Below, in pieces: positions 18,290 to 25,960 of a stretch of 64,000 bases of DNA. Numbering within the stretch: the stretch's first letter is position 1; the number at the start of each line of letters is the position of its first letter. Both the position numbers and the translations under genes were made by a program. The stretch is from CBDCRK01 sp965220955 (lineage in GTDB: Bacteria > Desulfobacterota > Binatia > Bin18 > CBDCRK01), in the NCBI GenBank assembly GCA_965220955.1, contig CBDCRK010000015.1, positions 248,001 to 312,000 of the forward strand. Reading direction: 5' to 3'. The notes under the pieces were generated by a model. That model was given only the letters and a program-made list of their open reading frames with translations, searched no databases and was not told the origin of the DNA.

Positions 18290-19020
18290 ACGGCTGCCTC
18301 TGCTATTGCTTCCTCTTCCTGAGCAATCGCTCGCAGGAACACCTCCTCAAGGCTCTGCTCTTTAGTCAGATCGACTAAAGCGTCTTCCACTACCACCTTG
18401 CCTGCGTTAATAATGACCACTTTGTCACATACCTGTAATACCTCAGGCAGGATATGGGTGGAGAGCACAACCGTGTGTTCGCCTGCCAACTCCTTAATAA
18501 GGGTGCGGATCTCGATAATCTGCTTGGGATCAAGGCCAATAGTAGGCTCGTCAAGAACCAGGATAGCAGGATTATGGATGATTGCCTGAGCTAGCCCTAG
18601 CCGCTGACGAAAGCCCTTGGATAAAAAGCCTGTAACCCGATGGGCAACCTCACTAAGCCCGCATCGCTCCATCGCCCGTTCTAGAGCAGCAGCTACTTGG
18701 TTTCTGGCCATCCCTTTGATGCGGGCAACAAAGCGGAGATAAGCAGTCACGGTCATGTCGCTGTACAGAGGAGGATGCTCGGGCAGATAGCCAATACGCT
18801 TGCGTACCTCAAGGGAATCTTCGAAGATGTCATATCCGGCAACTTTTACGCTGCCCTCGGTGGCGGGCAGGAATCCGGTAATAATGCGCATAGTGGTAGT
18901 CTTGCCGGCTCCGTTAGGACCTAGAAAACCCAGGATTTGACCTGGAGCAGCAGAAAAAGAAACATTAGAGATAGCGGTAAGATCACCGTAGCGTTTGGTA
19001 AGGCTATGAACTTCAATCAT
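18286..19020 (-). CDS. ABC transporter ATP-binding protein (GldA-like)
   Basis: A 244-residue ATPase with Walker A GPNGAGKTTT, Q-loop IGYLPEHPPLYSDMT, signature LSKGFRQRLGLAQA, Walker B ILVLDEPTIGLDP and switch His in VVLSTHILPE. These agree with the GldA/CcmA-like subfamily that powers ABC-2 exporters. It is the first gene of the four-gene operon running ATPase, permease, GldG-like, DUF4340. The signature motif is LSKGFRQR rather than LSGGxxQR, a variant commonly seen in this subfamily. Confidence 0.95.
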   Translation of the reverse strand: MIEVHSLTKRYGDLTAISNVSFSAAPGQILGFLGPNGAGKTTTMRIITGFLPATEGSVKVAGYDIFEDSLEVRKRIGYLPEHPPLYSDMTVTAYLRFVARIKGMARNQVAAALERAMERCGLSEVAHRVTGFLSKGFRQRLGLAQAIIHNPAILVLDEPTIGLDPKQIIEIRTLIKELAGEHTVVLSTHILPEVLQVCDKVVIINAGKVVVEDALVDLTKEQSLEEVFLRAIAQEEEAIAEAAV

Positions 19021-19146
19021 ATTGCAGGGAATAGTTAATGCCCCCTCCTATACTTGTCAAGCTCCCTTTCTCCTCATATGTTGCCTCGTGGACAACTTCA
19101 TCCCTATTTGTTACTTTCTGACGGCGGAAAGTAGAGAAGATTCATT

Positions 19147-20031
19147 ATGAACCCTGCGTTAGACCCCCCCCGTCTGTTTCTGATTGACGGGAGTATGTAT
19201 ATTTTTCGTGCCTTCCACGCTATCCCCCATCTCTCCAACTCGCAAGGGATGCCTACTAATGCAGTGTACGGCTTTACTACTATGCTGCTTAAGCTCCTAC
19301 GCGAAGCTCAGCCCCAGTTTGTGATTATGATATTTGATACGAGCGGTAAGACTTTCCGCCACGAAGCCTATCCAGAGTACAAAGGAAACCGCCCGGAGTT
19401 GCCGCCGACGCTTGCTCCCCAGTTTCCTTACCTTCACCGAGTAGTCGAGGCGCTACGGTTAGTGGTGTTGCAGCAGAAGGGGTTTGAGGCAGACGATATC
19501 ATTAGTACTATTGCTGCACAAATGGAGGTACGGAAGGTGGACACGGTAGTGGTGACTGGGGACAAAGACCTCATGCAGATTGTTGCTCCCTATGTGACGC
19601 TCTGGGATACCATGCGAGACAAACGTATCGGCGTGCCGGAGGTACGGGAGCGGTTTGGGGTGGAGCCTGGGCAGGTAGCTGACGTGCTTGGGCTTAGTGG
19701 TGACCCTGTGGACAATATCCCCGGGGTCAGTGGTGTAGGAGCAAAAACTGCTGCCATGCTTATTAAGCATTTTGGTACCCTTGAAAATGTGCTTTCCCAG
19801 ACCTCTGAGCTGGCCAACAGTGGGGTGCGAGGAGCTAAAAAGCTGCAGAAGGCTTTGACTGTTGAGGCCGATAAGGCCCGTTTAAGCAAAACCCTGGCCA
19901 CTGTGCGCCGGGATGTCCCCCTGGCATTTGATCTGGAGGAGTGTCGCTATTATGGGCCAGATTGGCAAGAATTACGTCGGCTCTGTGAGGAGCTTGAGTT
20001 TGGTTCTTTACTGCGCCAGCTCCCTCACTAA
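19147..20031 (+). CDS. Stand-alone 5'-3' exonuclease (PolA N-terminal domain-like)
   Basis: A 294-residue protein equal to the flap-endonuclease domain of DNA polymerase I without the polymerase part. Metal-binding acidic residues lie in FLIDGSMYIFRAFHA, FDTSGKTFRHEAYPEYKGNR, KGFEADDIISTIA and VTGDKDLMQIV; the helix-hairpin-helix SGDPVDNIPGVSGVGAKTA follows. It probably removes RNA primers or flaps. The frame stops cleanly with no sign of a broken polymerase domain after it, so it is a natural short form. The sigma-factor gene follows at 64 bp. Confidence 0.92.
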   Translation: MNPALDPPRLFLIDGSMYIFRAFHAIPHLSNSQGMPTNAVYGFTTMLLKLLREAQPQFVIMIFDTSGKTFRHEAYPEYKGNRPELPPTLAPQFPYLHRVVEALRLVVLQQKGFEADDIISTIAAQMEVRKVDTVVVTGDKDLMQIVAPYVTLWDTMRDKRIGVPEVRERFGVEPGQVADVLGLSGDPVDNIPGVSGVGAKTAAMLIKHFGTLENVLSQTSELANSGVRGAKKLQKALTVEADKARLSKTLATVRRDVPLAFDLEECRYYGPDWQELRRLCEELEFGSLLRQLPH

Positions 20032-20094
20032 GGAAGAGAACTGAATACTAGTGTCTAGCCTGGCGTCTGTAACCTAGGTGAGCTGTGTGCAAGT

Positions 20095-20691
20095 GTGGTG
20101 GACTGGGATAGAGGCGAAGGCCAACAGAGCGATGGAGAGCTGGTCCGGCGATGTAAGGCAGGAGAGCGGGAAGCTTTTCGTGAACTAGTGGAGCAGTATC
20201 AACGAAAGGTTGTAGCCATTGCCATGGGCATGCTCCACAGTCAGGAAGATGCGTTAGAAATTGCCCAGGAGGCATTTACCAAGGCATTTATCAGCCTTCC
20301 CCGGTTTCAAGAGCAATCGAGCTTTTACACCTGGCTCTACCGTATTGTTGTTAACCTGGCAATCGACCGACAACGGCAAAGGAGCCGACAGCCTTTACTC
20401 GAGCGTCAGGAGGACTTTGCGGAGGGAGAAATCAGTGTGGATGAGAGTATACCAACCGGGGAAAATACCGATCCTTATGAACAGGTGAAAGACAGAGAGC
20501 TGGGCAGGGATATTGCCGCAGCCATTAGCGAGTTGACGCCCATCCACAAAGCAGTCATAGTACTTCGGGAAGTGGAAGGACTCTCTTATGATGAAATCAG
20601 TCAGGTATTGCGGTGCTCAAAAGGAACGGTCATGAGTCGTCTCCATTATGCTCGCAGAAAGCTTCAATCCAGGCTGCGCCGATATCTGTGA
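20095..20691 (+). CDS. ECF (RpoE-like) RNA polymerase sigma factor
   Basis: A 198-residue sigma-70 family ECF protein. Region 2 is AGEREAFRELVEQYQRKVVAIAMGML, LEIAQEAFTKAFISLPRFQEQSSFYTWLYRIVVNLAID; region 4 is LTPIHKAVIVLREVEGLSYDEISQVLRCSKGTVMSRLHYARRKL. The start is GTG (20095 or the next codon). A gene for a zinc-finger anti-sigma factor follows, then a secreted protein, giving the common three-gene envelope-stress arrangement. Confidence 0.95.
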   Translation: MVDWDRGEGQQSDGELVRRCKAGEREAFRELVEQYQRKVVAIAMGMLHSQEDALEIAQEAFTKAFISLPRFQEQSSFYTWLYRIVVNLAIDRQRQRSRQPLLERQEDFAEGEISVDESIPTGENTDPYEQVKDRELGRDIAAAISELTPIHKAVIVLREVEGLSYDEISQVLRCSKGTVMSRLHYARRKLQSRLRRYL

Positions 20692-20731
20692 CCCTGGGTA
20701 TAGGCATATGGTAAAGGCCATCAGCTAGAAT

Positions 20732-21256
20732 ATGACCTGCCAAGAAGCTACCCAGTTGATTCCTCTTTTTTTTGATGGTGAGCTTGAAAGCCACCGTATG
20801 CGCGAGGTGGCCCTGCACGTGACTCAGTGTACGTCTTGCAAGGGTATACTCTCTGACCTTACAAAGCTTCAGCGCCTGGTAGCAGGGGCGATAATGGTAC
20901 AAGTGGAAGAAATAGATCCCTCATATGTATGGCAGCAGGTGGCTGAGCAGATTGATCACCTGCCGTTGCCCTGGTCTACTCGTTCACTGGTCTGGTGGAG
21001 GGAGACATTTTTCTGGAAGGGGGGGATCTCGGTGTGGGCGAGCGCAACAGCGGCTTTGATGCTTGTGGCTTTTCTCTGGTGGGGTGGTGAGGAGTCGACT
21101 GAGCCTCCACGGATGGTAGCGCGTAATCAGGCACAGGTTGAAGTGCTTTCTACCTCGATGCCAGCGATTGCCATGTGGAGCGAACAGAGAGACGGGACGA
21201 CCGTTATCTGGGTAGCGGATGAGGAACCAGGGAGGAAAGAGAAAAGAGTACCATGA
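20732..21256 (+). CDS. Zinc-finger anti-sigma factor with one membrane span
   Basis: A 174-residue protein with an N-terminal zf-HC2 domain: Cys3, then HVTQCTSCKG giving the His-x3-Cys-x2-Cys that marks ZAS anti-sigma factors. A transmembrane helix lies near residues 92-110 (SVWASATAALMLVAFLWW), so the C-terminus is periplasmic. It should bind and silence the sigma factor encoded immediately upstream until an envelope signal frees it. It overlaps the next gene by 4 bp (ATGA). Confidence 0.9.
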   Translation: MTCQEATQLIPLFFDGELESHRMREVALHVTQCTSCKGILSDLTKLQRLVAGAIMVQVEEIDPSYVWQQVAEQIDHLPLPWSTRSLVWWRETFFWKGGISVWASATAALMLVAFLWWGGEESTEPPRMVARNQAQVEVLSTSMPAIAMWSEQRDGTTVIWVADEEPGRKEKRVP

Positions 21257-21702
21257 GGATAGGCAGAATTATCCTCTGTGTCATCACTTCTTTATTCCTC
21301 TTAGCCCTGGATGCCAGGGCTGGCGAGGTTGTTGAAATCACTATTGAGACGGTCTTGGCGACCAATTCCTCCCAAGAAGTTGACCAACGCCTAGGACAGA
21401 TAAAGCAACAGCTCCACACCCTTTTTCGCTACTCCTCTTACCGTCTGGTCAAAGAAGAGAGTCGGCAAACCCGATGGGGAGATCAGGCAAGCTTTAACAT
21501 TCCTGGTGGACGTTACTTGCAAGTGATTCCTAAAGGTTTTCGAGACAACTGTGTGTCAATGCGAGTCATGCTGATTGAGGGCGATAGACCTATGGTTGAT
21601 ACCCAACTCATTCTGCGCAACGGTGGGGTCTTTTTTGTTGGTGGTCGCAGACACCAAGAAGGAGTGTTAATTATCTCTATCGGCGCTGCCACCGAGGAAT
21701 AA
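21253..21702 (+). CDS. Secreted protein of an ECF sigma operon, function unknown
   Basis: A 149-residue protein with a clear signal peptide (RIGRIILCVITSLFLLALDARAGEV, likely cleaved after ARA). The mature part is predicted to be mostly beta-structure, with YSSYRLVKEES, GGRYLQVIPKG and a final GGRRHQEGVLIISIGAAT. I do not recognise a named family, though similar small periplasmic proteins often follow anti-sigma genes. The ATGA overlap with the anti-sigma factor shows coupled translation; it may sense or be a target of the envelope signal. Confidence 0.75.
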   Translation: MRIGRIILCVITSLFLLALDARAGEVVEITIETVLATNSSQEVDQRLGQIKQQLHTLFRYSSYRLVKEESRQTRWGDQASFNIPGGRYLQVIPKGFRDNCVSMRVMLIEGDRPMVDTQLILRNGGVFFVGGRRHQEGVLIISIGAATEE

Positions 21703-21734
21703 TGGGGCCGGTTCGCGAACTTCTCCTACACTGG

Positions 21735-22514
21735 CTAAAGCATGATAATGCCAGTTGTGAAGAGGAGAATAAGCAGTCCCTGCCTTAACCGTACAGCCGG
21801 CACTAACACAGTTAAGCGTGATCCTAATACTACTCCCGGCACCGAGCCCACAAGTAGCCACCCCACTAAACCCACGTCCACCGTGCCCAGTCCTAGGTGG
21901 GCTAATCCCGTTACCCCTGTCAGAATAACGGCATGAAAGATATCTGTCCCTACTAGAACCGCTGGCGGCCTGTGGTAGAACAGCAGCAGCAGCATCATGA
22001 TCACGCTGCCCGAGCCCACTGAGGTGAGGCCAACCAGGACCCCTCCTATAAGACCTGTGAATATTGCCCCGTTATAGCGATTGACCCAGCCAGGCAAGTG
22101 ATTGCGTAGAAGCGCGCCTCTATATCCCTCCACCCGGTTTTGCACCAACATCAGGAGCGGGATGACAACCAGAAGCACACCAATGAGGGGGCGAAGGATG
22201 TCATTGACGCCCTCGCCATAGTGGGAACGTAGAGAAACAAGGATGCCTAGGCCGACAAGCGCCCCGGGCACACTCCCTAGAGCCATGGTCATAGCCAATC
22301 GCCAGTCCACATGTCCTTGACGCCAGTGCAATATGGCCGCGCCGAGCTTGGTCAAAAACATGAAAGTTGCATCTGAACCTACTGCTACGATTGGAGGCAC
22401 ACGCAAACCTAGAATCAGCATGGGCAGAAGTAGAACTCCTCCGCCTATACCGGTCAGGCTTACCAGCCCACCTACCACAAACCCAATAAAAGCTGCTGAA
22501 AGGGAATAATCCAT
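21735..22514 (-). CDS. TauE/SafE family sulfite or sulfur-anion exporter
   Basis: A 259-residue membrane protein with about eight helices and the two internal repeats of the TauE/SafE family: FVVGGLVSLTGIGGGVLLLPML and the second-half GLIGGVLVGLTSVGSGSVIMMLLLL. The family exports sulfite, sulfoacetate or similar anions and may also import sulfate-related compounds. Placement beside Sat-CysC, APS reductase and sulfite reductase supports a sulfur-anion role, perhaps relieving sulfite toxicity. It is the last minus-strand gene of the sulfur region. Confidence 0.88.
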   Translation of the reverse strand: MDYSLSAAFIGFVVGGLVSLTGIGGGVLLLPMLILGLRVPPIVAVGSDATFMFLTKLGAAILHWRQGHVDWRLAMTMALGSVPGALVGLGILVSLRSHYGEGVNDILRPLIGVLLVVIPLLMLVQNRVEGYRGALLRNHLPGWVNRYNGAIFTGLIGGVLVGLTSVGSGSVIMMLLLLFYHRPPAVLVGTDIFHAVILTGVTGLAHLGLGTVDVGLVGWLLVGSVPGVVLGSRLTVLVPAVRLRQGLLILLFTTGIIML

Positions 22515-22654
22515 GTTGTCTCAGCCTGTGTTCGCCACCTAAGACTGACTGACCTATGGCTTAATGAGATGTCATTCTTGGCTTAGAATGGCAGAGGTAC
22601 AATCGATGAGGGACCGACTAAAATGAGGTTTGATATAAATCCCGTCTCAATCCC

Positions 22655-24394
22655 CTACGCCGGATCACCATTGACACCAATATAACCCTCGCGCTCAAGA
22701 TGCAGGATGATTTCTTGGGCAGCCTCTTCGGGGGTCATGTCAGTGGTATCTATCACCACTTCGGCATCCTCAGGAGCCTCATAGGGATCGGAAATGCCGG
22801 TGAACTCTTGGATAATCCCCTCGCGCGCTTTAGCATATAAGCCTTTGCGGTCTCGCTGTTCACATACTTCTAGGGGGGTTTCCACATGCACTAACACAAA
22901 CCCTCCCCCCCCTTCGACCGCAGCACGCACCTCCTTACGTATGCTGTCATAAGGGGCAATGGGGGCACAAATAGCAATACCGCCGTTTTTGGTGATCTCG
23001 GAGGCCACGAAGCCAATGCGGCGGATGTTAATATCACGGTGCTCTTTGCTAAAACCCAGCTCCGAGGAGAGGTGCTTGCGCACCAGGTCTCCGTCCAGAA
23101 GAGTAACTGGGCGGCCACCCATCTCCAGAAATTTCACCAAAAGCACATTAGCAATGGTAGACTTGCCGGAGCCTGAAAGCCCGGTGAAAAAGACAGTAAA
23201 TCCTTGATGATGTCGGGGAGGTTGGCTGCGCCTCAGCTCTTTGGCCACCTCGGTAAAAGTAAACCACTCAGGAATTTCACGTCCCTCAGCCAAGCGGCGG
23301 CGAAGGTCAGTACCGGATATATTGAGAGAGCGCACTCCTGCTGGCACCTCATCCTCAGGAACATAAGTGTCCAGATCTTCAACATAGACCATCATGCGAA
23401 AGGGAACCATGTGCGCCTCAAGCTCTTGCTCATAACTATGTAAGAGATCTTGGGCATCATAGGGACCGTAGAAGGGTTTACCACTAGAGTCATTACCCGG
23501 ACCTGCATGATCCCGGCCAACAATGAGATGAGTGCAGCCATAGTTCTTACGAATAATGGCATGCCACACAGCCTCACGCGGACCCGCCATACGCATAGCC
23601 AGGGGAAGAAGGGATACTTTAACGGTTTGCTGCGGGTAATGAGGCAAAATAGCTTGGTAACAGTGTACACGAGTGTAGTGATCGACATCACCCGGCTTTG
23701 TCATCCCCACCACAGGATGGATAAGTAGGTTAGCCTCTATCTCCTTAGCTGCGCGTAGCGTTAGCTCCTGATGCGCCCGGTGCATGGGGTTGCGAGTCTG
23801 GAAAGCCACTACCCGTCGCCAGCCCAACCGTGTAAATTCTGTACGTAATTCGGTCGGAGTTAAACGCAGAGAGCGAAAATCATAATGTATGGGAAGCTGT
23901 AATCCTTCTACCCGTCCACCGACAAAATAAGGATAAGTGTTGTTCAGTAGATGAGCTATGCCTGGATGTTCATCGTTGGCGGTGCCATAGACGGCCTTAG
24001 CCTCAGCTAACAGGTCTGGTTGCCACACTTCCTCCACATTGAGGACAGCTAGCATCACGCCCTCAGCATCACGGAGCGCAAGGGATACTCCAGGTCCAAC
24101 TTTGCCTGCCAGTTCTTCTGGTACGTCCAGAGTAATAGGAATAGGCCAGAGGGTCTTATCAGCCAAACGCATAGAAGAGCAGACAGACTCATAGTCCGCG
24201 CGCATCATAAACCCCTTAAGGGGTGAGAATCCACCGTTTAGCAACAATTCGAGATCACAGAGCTGTCTCGGAGTCAGATCCCAAGAAAGCCAGGTACGAG
24301 ACGCAGTCTGAAGCTCAGCTGCACGCTCGGAGTCTACAAGTAGGTTGGTTAGGGTTCCGCCATGCGGGGCAATAAGACCGTGGGGCATACTCAC
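22655..24394 (-). CDS. Fused sulfate adenylyltransferase / adenylylsulfate kinase (Sat-CysC)
   Basis: A 579-residue fusion. Residues about 1-390 are the ATP sulfurylase (PUA-like start, FQTRNPMHRAHQELTLRAA and GRDHAGPGNDSSGKPFYGPYDA active-site motifs); about 395-579 are APS kinase, with P-loop GLSGSGKSTIAN, LLDGDLVRKHLSSELGFSKEHRD and KGLYAKAREGIIQEFTG. Together they make APS and PAPS from sulfate. The gene begins with a good ribosome site (AAAGGAGTGAGTATG). It is set apart from the APS-reductase operon by a 271-bp gap and probably has its own promoter. The downstream reductase appears to use APS, so the kinase may serve sulfation as well. Confidence 0.95.
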   Translation of the reverse strand: MSMPHGLIAPHGGTLTNLLVDSERAAELQTASRTWLSWDLTPRQLCDLELLLNGGFSPLKGFMMRADYESVCSSMRLADKTLWPIPITLDVPEELAGKVGPGVSLALRDAEGVMLAVLNVEEVWQPDLLAEAKAVYGTANDEHPGIAHLLNNTYPYFVGGRVEGLQLPIHYDFRSLRLTPTELRTEFTRLGWRRVVAFQTRNPMHRAHQELTLRAAKEIEANLLIHPVVGMTKPGDVDHYTRVHCYQAILPHYPQQTVKVSLLPLAMRMAGPREAVWHAIIRKNYGCTHLIVGRDHAGPGNDSSGKPFYGPYDAQDLLHSYEQELEAHMVPFRMMVYVEDLDTYVPEDEVPAGVRSLNISGTDLRRRLAEGREIPEWFTFTEVAKELRRSQPPRHHQGFTVFFTGLSGSGKSTIANVLLVKFLEMGGRPVTLLDGDLVRKHLSSELGFSKEHRDINIRRIGFVASEITKNGGIAICAPIAPYDSIRKEVRAAVEGGGGFVLVHVETPLEVCEQRDRKGLYAKAREGIIQEFTGISDPYEAPEDAEVVIDTTDMTPEEAAQEIILHLEREGYIGVNGDPA

Positions 24395-24665
24395 TCCTTT
24401 AAAATGGAATTTTGGCCACTTGTGAATGATCAGAGATAAGGCGTCTCTTGTGGCACAGCAACTTTAGCCTAGCGAGCTCTACTCAACAAGTACAAACCCT
24501 TGCTGGAGAGCCTGCCCTAAAAGTGGCCCGGACTGGATAAAGTTGGGTAATGTTAGGTAAAAATGTATACTTCCTCCCTATGTTGGTTCTGTTAGGCTAT
24601 CTAAGTCAGATAAAATATTTAATTTCTTATCTGTGGTTTCACATGGGTGCGGCCTACCGACGGAT
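24395..24665. other. Intergenic region upstream of sat-cysC
   Basis: A 271-bp AT-rich gap between two minus-strand genes. At 24646-24660, just past the upstream gene's stop, lies a diverged copy of the 15-bp repeat (GGTGCGGCCTACCGA). The rest presumably holds the sat-cysC promoter. I looked for a second SAM riboswitch and did not find its conserved core. Confidence 0.5.
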
Positions 24666-25145
24666 TCATGCAAGGTCTATCCCTATACTGCCCACTTTGA
24701 GCCCTTTGCGGTCGATGCGTAGAGTCAGCTCACATTGGTCTGTCTCTAGGGTCAACGCCCATGATCCAGGTCCTGAGGAACGGAAATGGATACCTTTCAG
24801 GGTCTGGCCCTGCATCCCTTTTAAGGCCTGATTCACTTCTGTGCTCATTTGAGCAAGGGCGGAACCCCTAGCAGTTTTTTGGAACAGAGAGATAAGCGAG
24901 TTCTCTCCAGCAGCCCCATAAAGTTTACGAGCTCGGCCACTTTCCACAAGAATCTCCAGGATATCTTCCAGGGCTTCAGCGAGTTCTTCTCCAACCTCCT
25001 CGTTCTCAACCTGCTGCAGGAGGTCAGTGTAGTGGGCCTGGGCCTCCGGGTCTGCTACCCCTTTTAGGAATGCTTGGACCTCCCGTTCCAAGATCCCCTT
25101 CTGGAAGGCATCGACAGGGATGCGGCCTACCGACAAGCTGGCCAT
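24666..25145 (-). CDS. Uncharacterised protein encoded between APS reductase and Sat
   Basis: A 159-residue soluble protein. The first 110 residues are mostly helical and acidic (VENEEVGEELAEALEDILEILVESGRA) and the last 45 form a beta-rich patch (GSWALTLETDQCELTLRIDRKGLKVGSIGIDLA). I do not recognise the family. The start is 4 bp from the cysH stop, so it is part of that operon and probably has a role in sulfur assimilation. The N-terminal segment (LSVGRIPV) coincides with a diverged copy of the 15-bp repeat at 25119-25133, so the extreme N-terminus may be repeat-derived. Confidence 0.65.
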   Translation of the reverse strand: MASLSVGRIPVDAFQKGILEREVQAFLKGVADPEAQAHYTDLLQQVENEEVGEELAEALEDILEILVESGRARKLYGAAGENSLISLFQKTARGSALAQMSTEVNQALKGMQGQTLKGIHFRSSGPGSWALTLETDQCELTLRIDRKGLKVGSIGIDLA

Positions 25146-25149
25146 GATT

Positions 25150-25947
25150 TTATCCCACTGGAGGTGTGGCTTCCTCCTGCTCCACCAGTACCTCTAGTTC
25201 GTGTTCAAATCCTCCGGTCTCGATGGAACAGTGCATGCCGCATTCTTTGGGAGCTCCTTTTTCCCACCACCACCGGCCAGCCCGATGGTCCTCTCCGGGC
25301 TGAATGGCACGGGTACACGGCGCACAACCAATGCTGGTGTACCCTTGATCATAGAAGGAATGATACGGTACATCGTAATCTCGAATGTATTCCCACACCT
25401 CCTCCTCGGTCCAATCAGCCAGGGGATTGACTTTGACAATGCCACCGTGATCGTGATCAAGCTCGATCTTATGAATATTAGAGCGAGTCGCCCACTGATC
25501 CCGTCGCAGACCGGTGATCCAGGCGTCTAGATGATGGAGTACCCGGCGAAGCGGCAAAACTTTGCGGACCTGACAGCATAGCATCCGCAGGGGCACCTCC
25601 TGGTAAAAAAGATTCACCCCGTGCTTTTGCACCATTTCTCCCACTTGTTGGGCCTCCGGGAAGTGAACTTCCATAGTAAGGCCATATCGCTCCCGAACTC
25701 GGTCGATCAGCTCATAAGTCTCCTGCGGCAGCCGTCCGGTATCAAGAGTAAAGACTCGGACCTCCGGGTTAATTCGCCAAGCCATATCCACGATCGCCAT
25801 ACCGTCAGCCTGTAGGCTTGTGCAGATGGCCATGCTGTTGCCGAAATACTCCAGTGCCCAGCGGATTACTTCCTGGGGCTCCTGGTCCTCGAACTCGATT
25901 GCCAATTCTCCAGCTTCCAGGTCGTCTAGCAAAACCCTTTCTTGCAT
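25150..25947 (-). CDS. cysH: Phosphoadenylyl/adenylyl-sulfate reductase, APS type
   Basis: A 265-residue thioredoxin-dependent reductase that releases sulfite from APS or PAPS. Visible are the PP-loop region FGNSMAICTSLQADGMA, TLDTGRLPQETYEL, and the cysteines in LCCQVRK and IGCAPCTRAIQPGEDHRAG that hold a [4Fe-4S] cluster in APS-reducing members, then the redox-active ECGMH near the C-terminus. The cluster cysteines favour APS as substrate. It sits 13 bp after the sulfite-reductase gene. Confidence 0.93.
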   Translation of the reverse strand: MQERVLLDDLEAGELAIEFEDQEPQEVIRWALEYFGNSMAICTSLQADGMAIVDMAWRINPEVRVFTLDTGRLPQETYELIDRVRERYGLTMEVHFPEAQQVGEMVQKHGVNLFYQEVPLRMLCCQVRKVLPLRRVLHHLDAWITGLRRDQWATRSNIHKIELDHDHGGIVKVNPLADWTEEEVWEYIRDYDVPYHSFYDQGYTSIGCAPCTRAIQPGEDHRAGRWWWEKGAPKECGMHCSIETGGFEHELEVLVEQEEATPPVG

Positions 25948-25960
25948 CCTTTTCCTCCTC

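Noticed and set aside
23100..23125. Extra copy of GGGGCGGCCACCCGC in cysC
   Set aside because: Only GGGCGGCCACCC matches and it encodes the normal GGRPVTLLDGD segment of APS kinase, so it is chance.
24395..24665. Second SAM riboswitch upstream of sat-cysC
   Set aside because: The gap is AT-rich and has a TTATCTGACTTAGATA stretch, but the S-box core blocks (AGAGxGGxGGAGGG, GCAACC, GGTGC) are missing.
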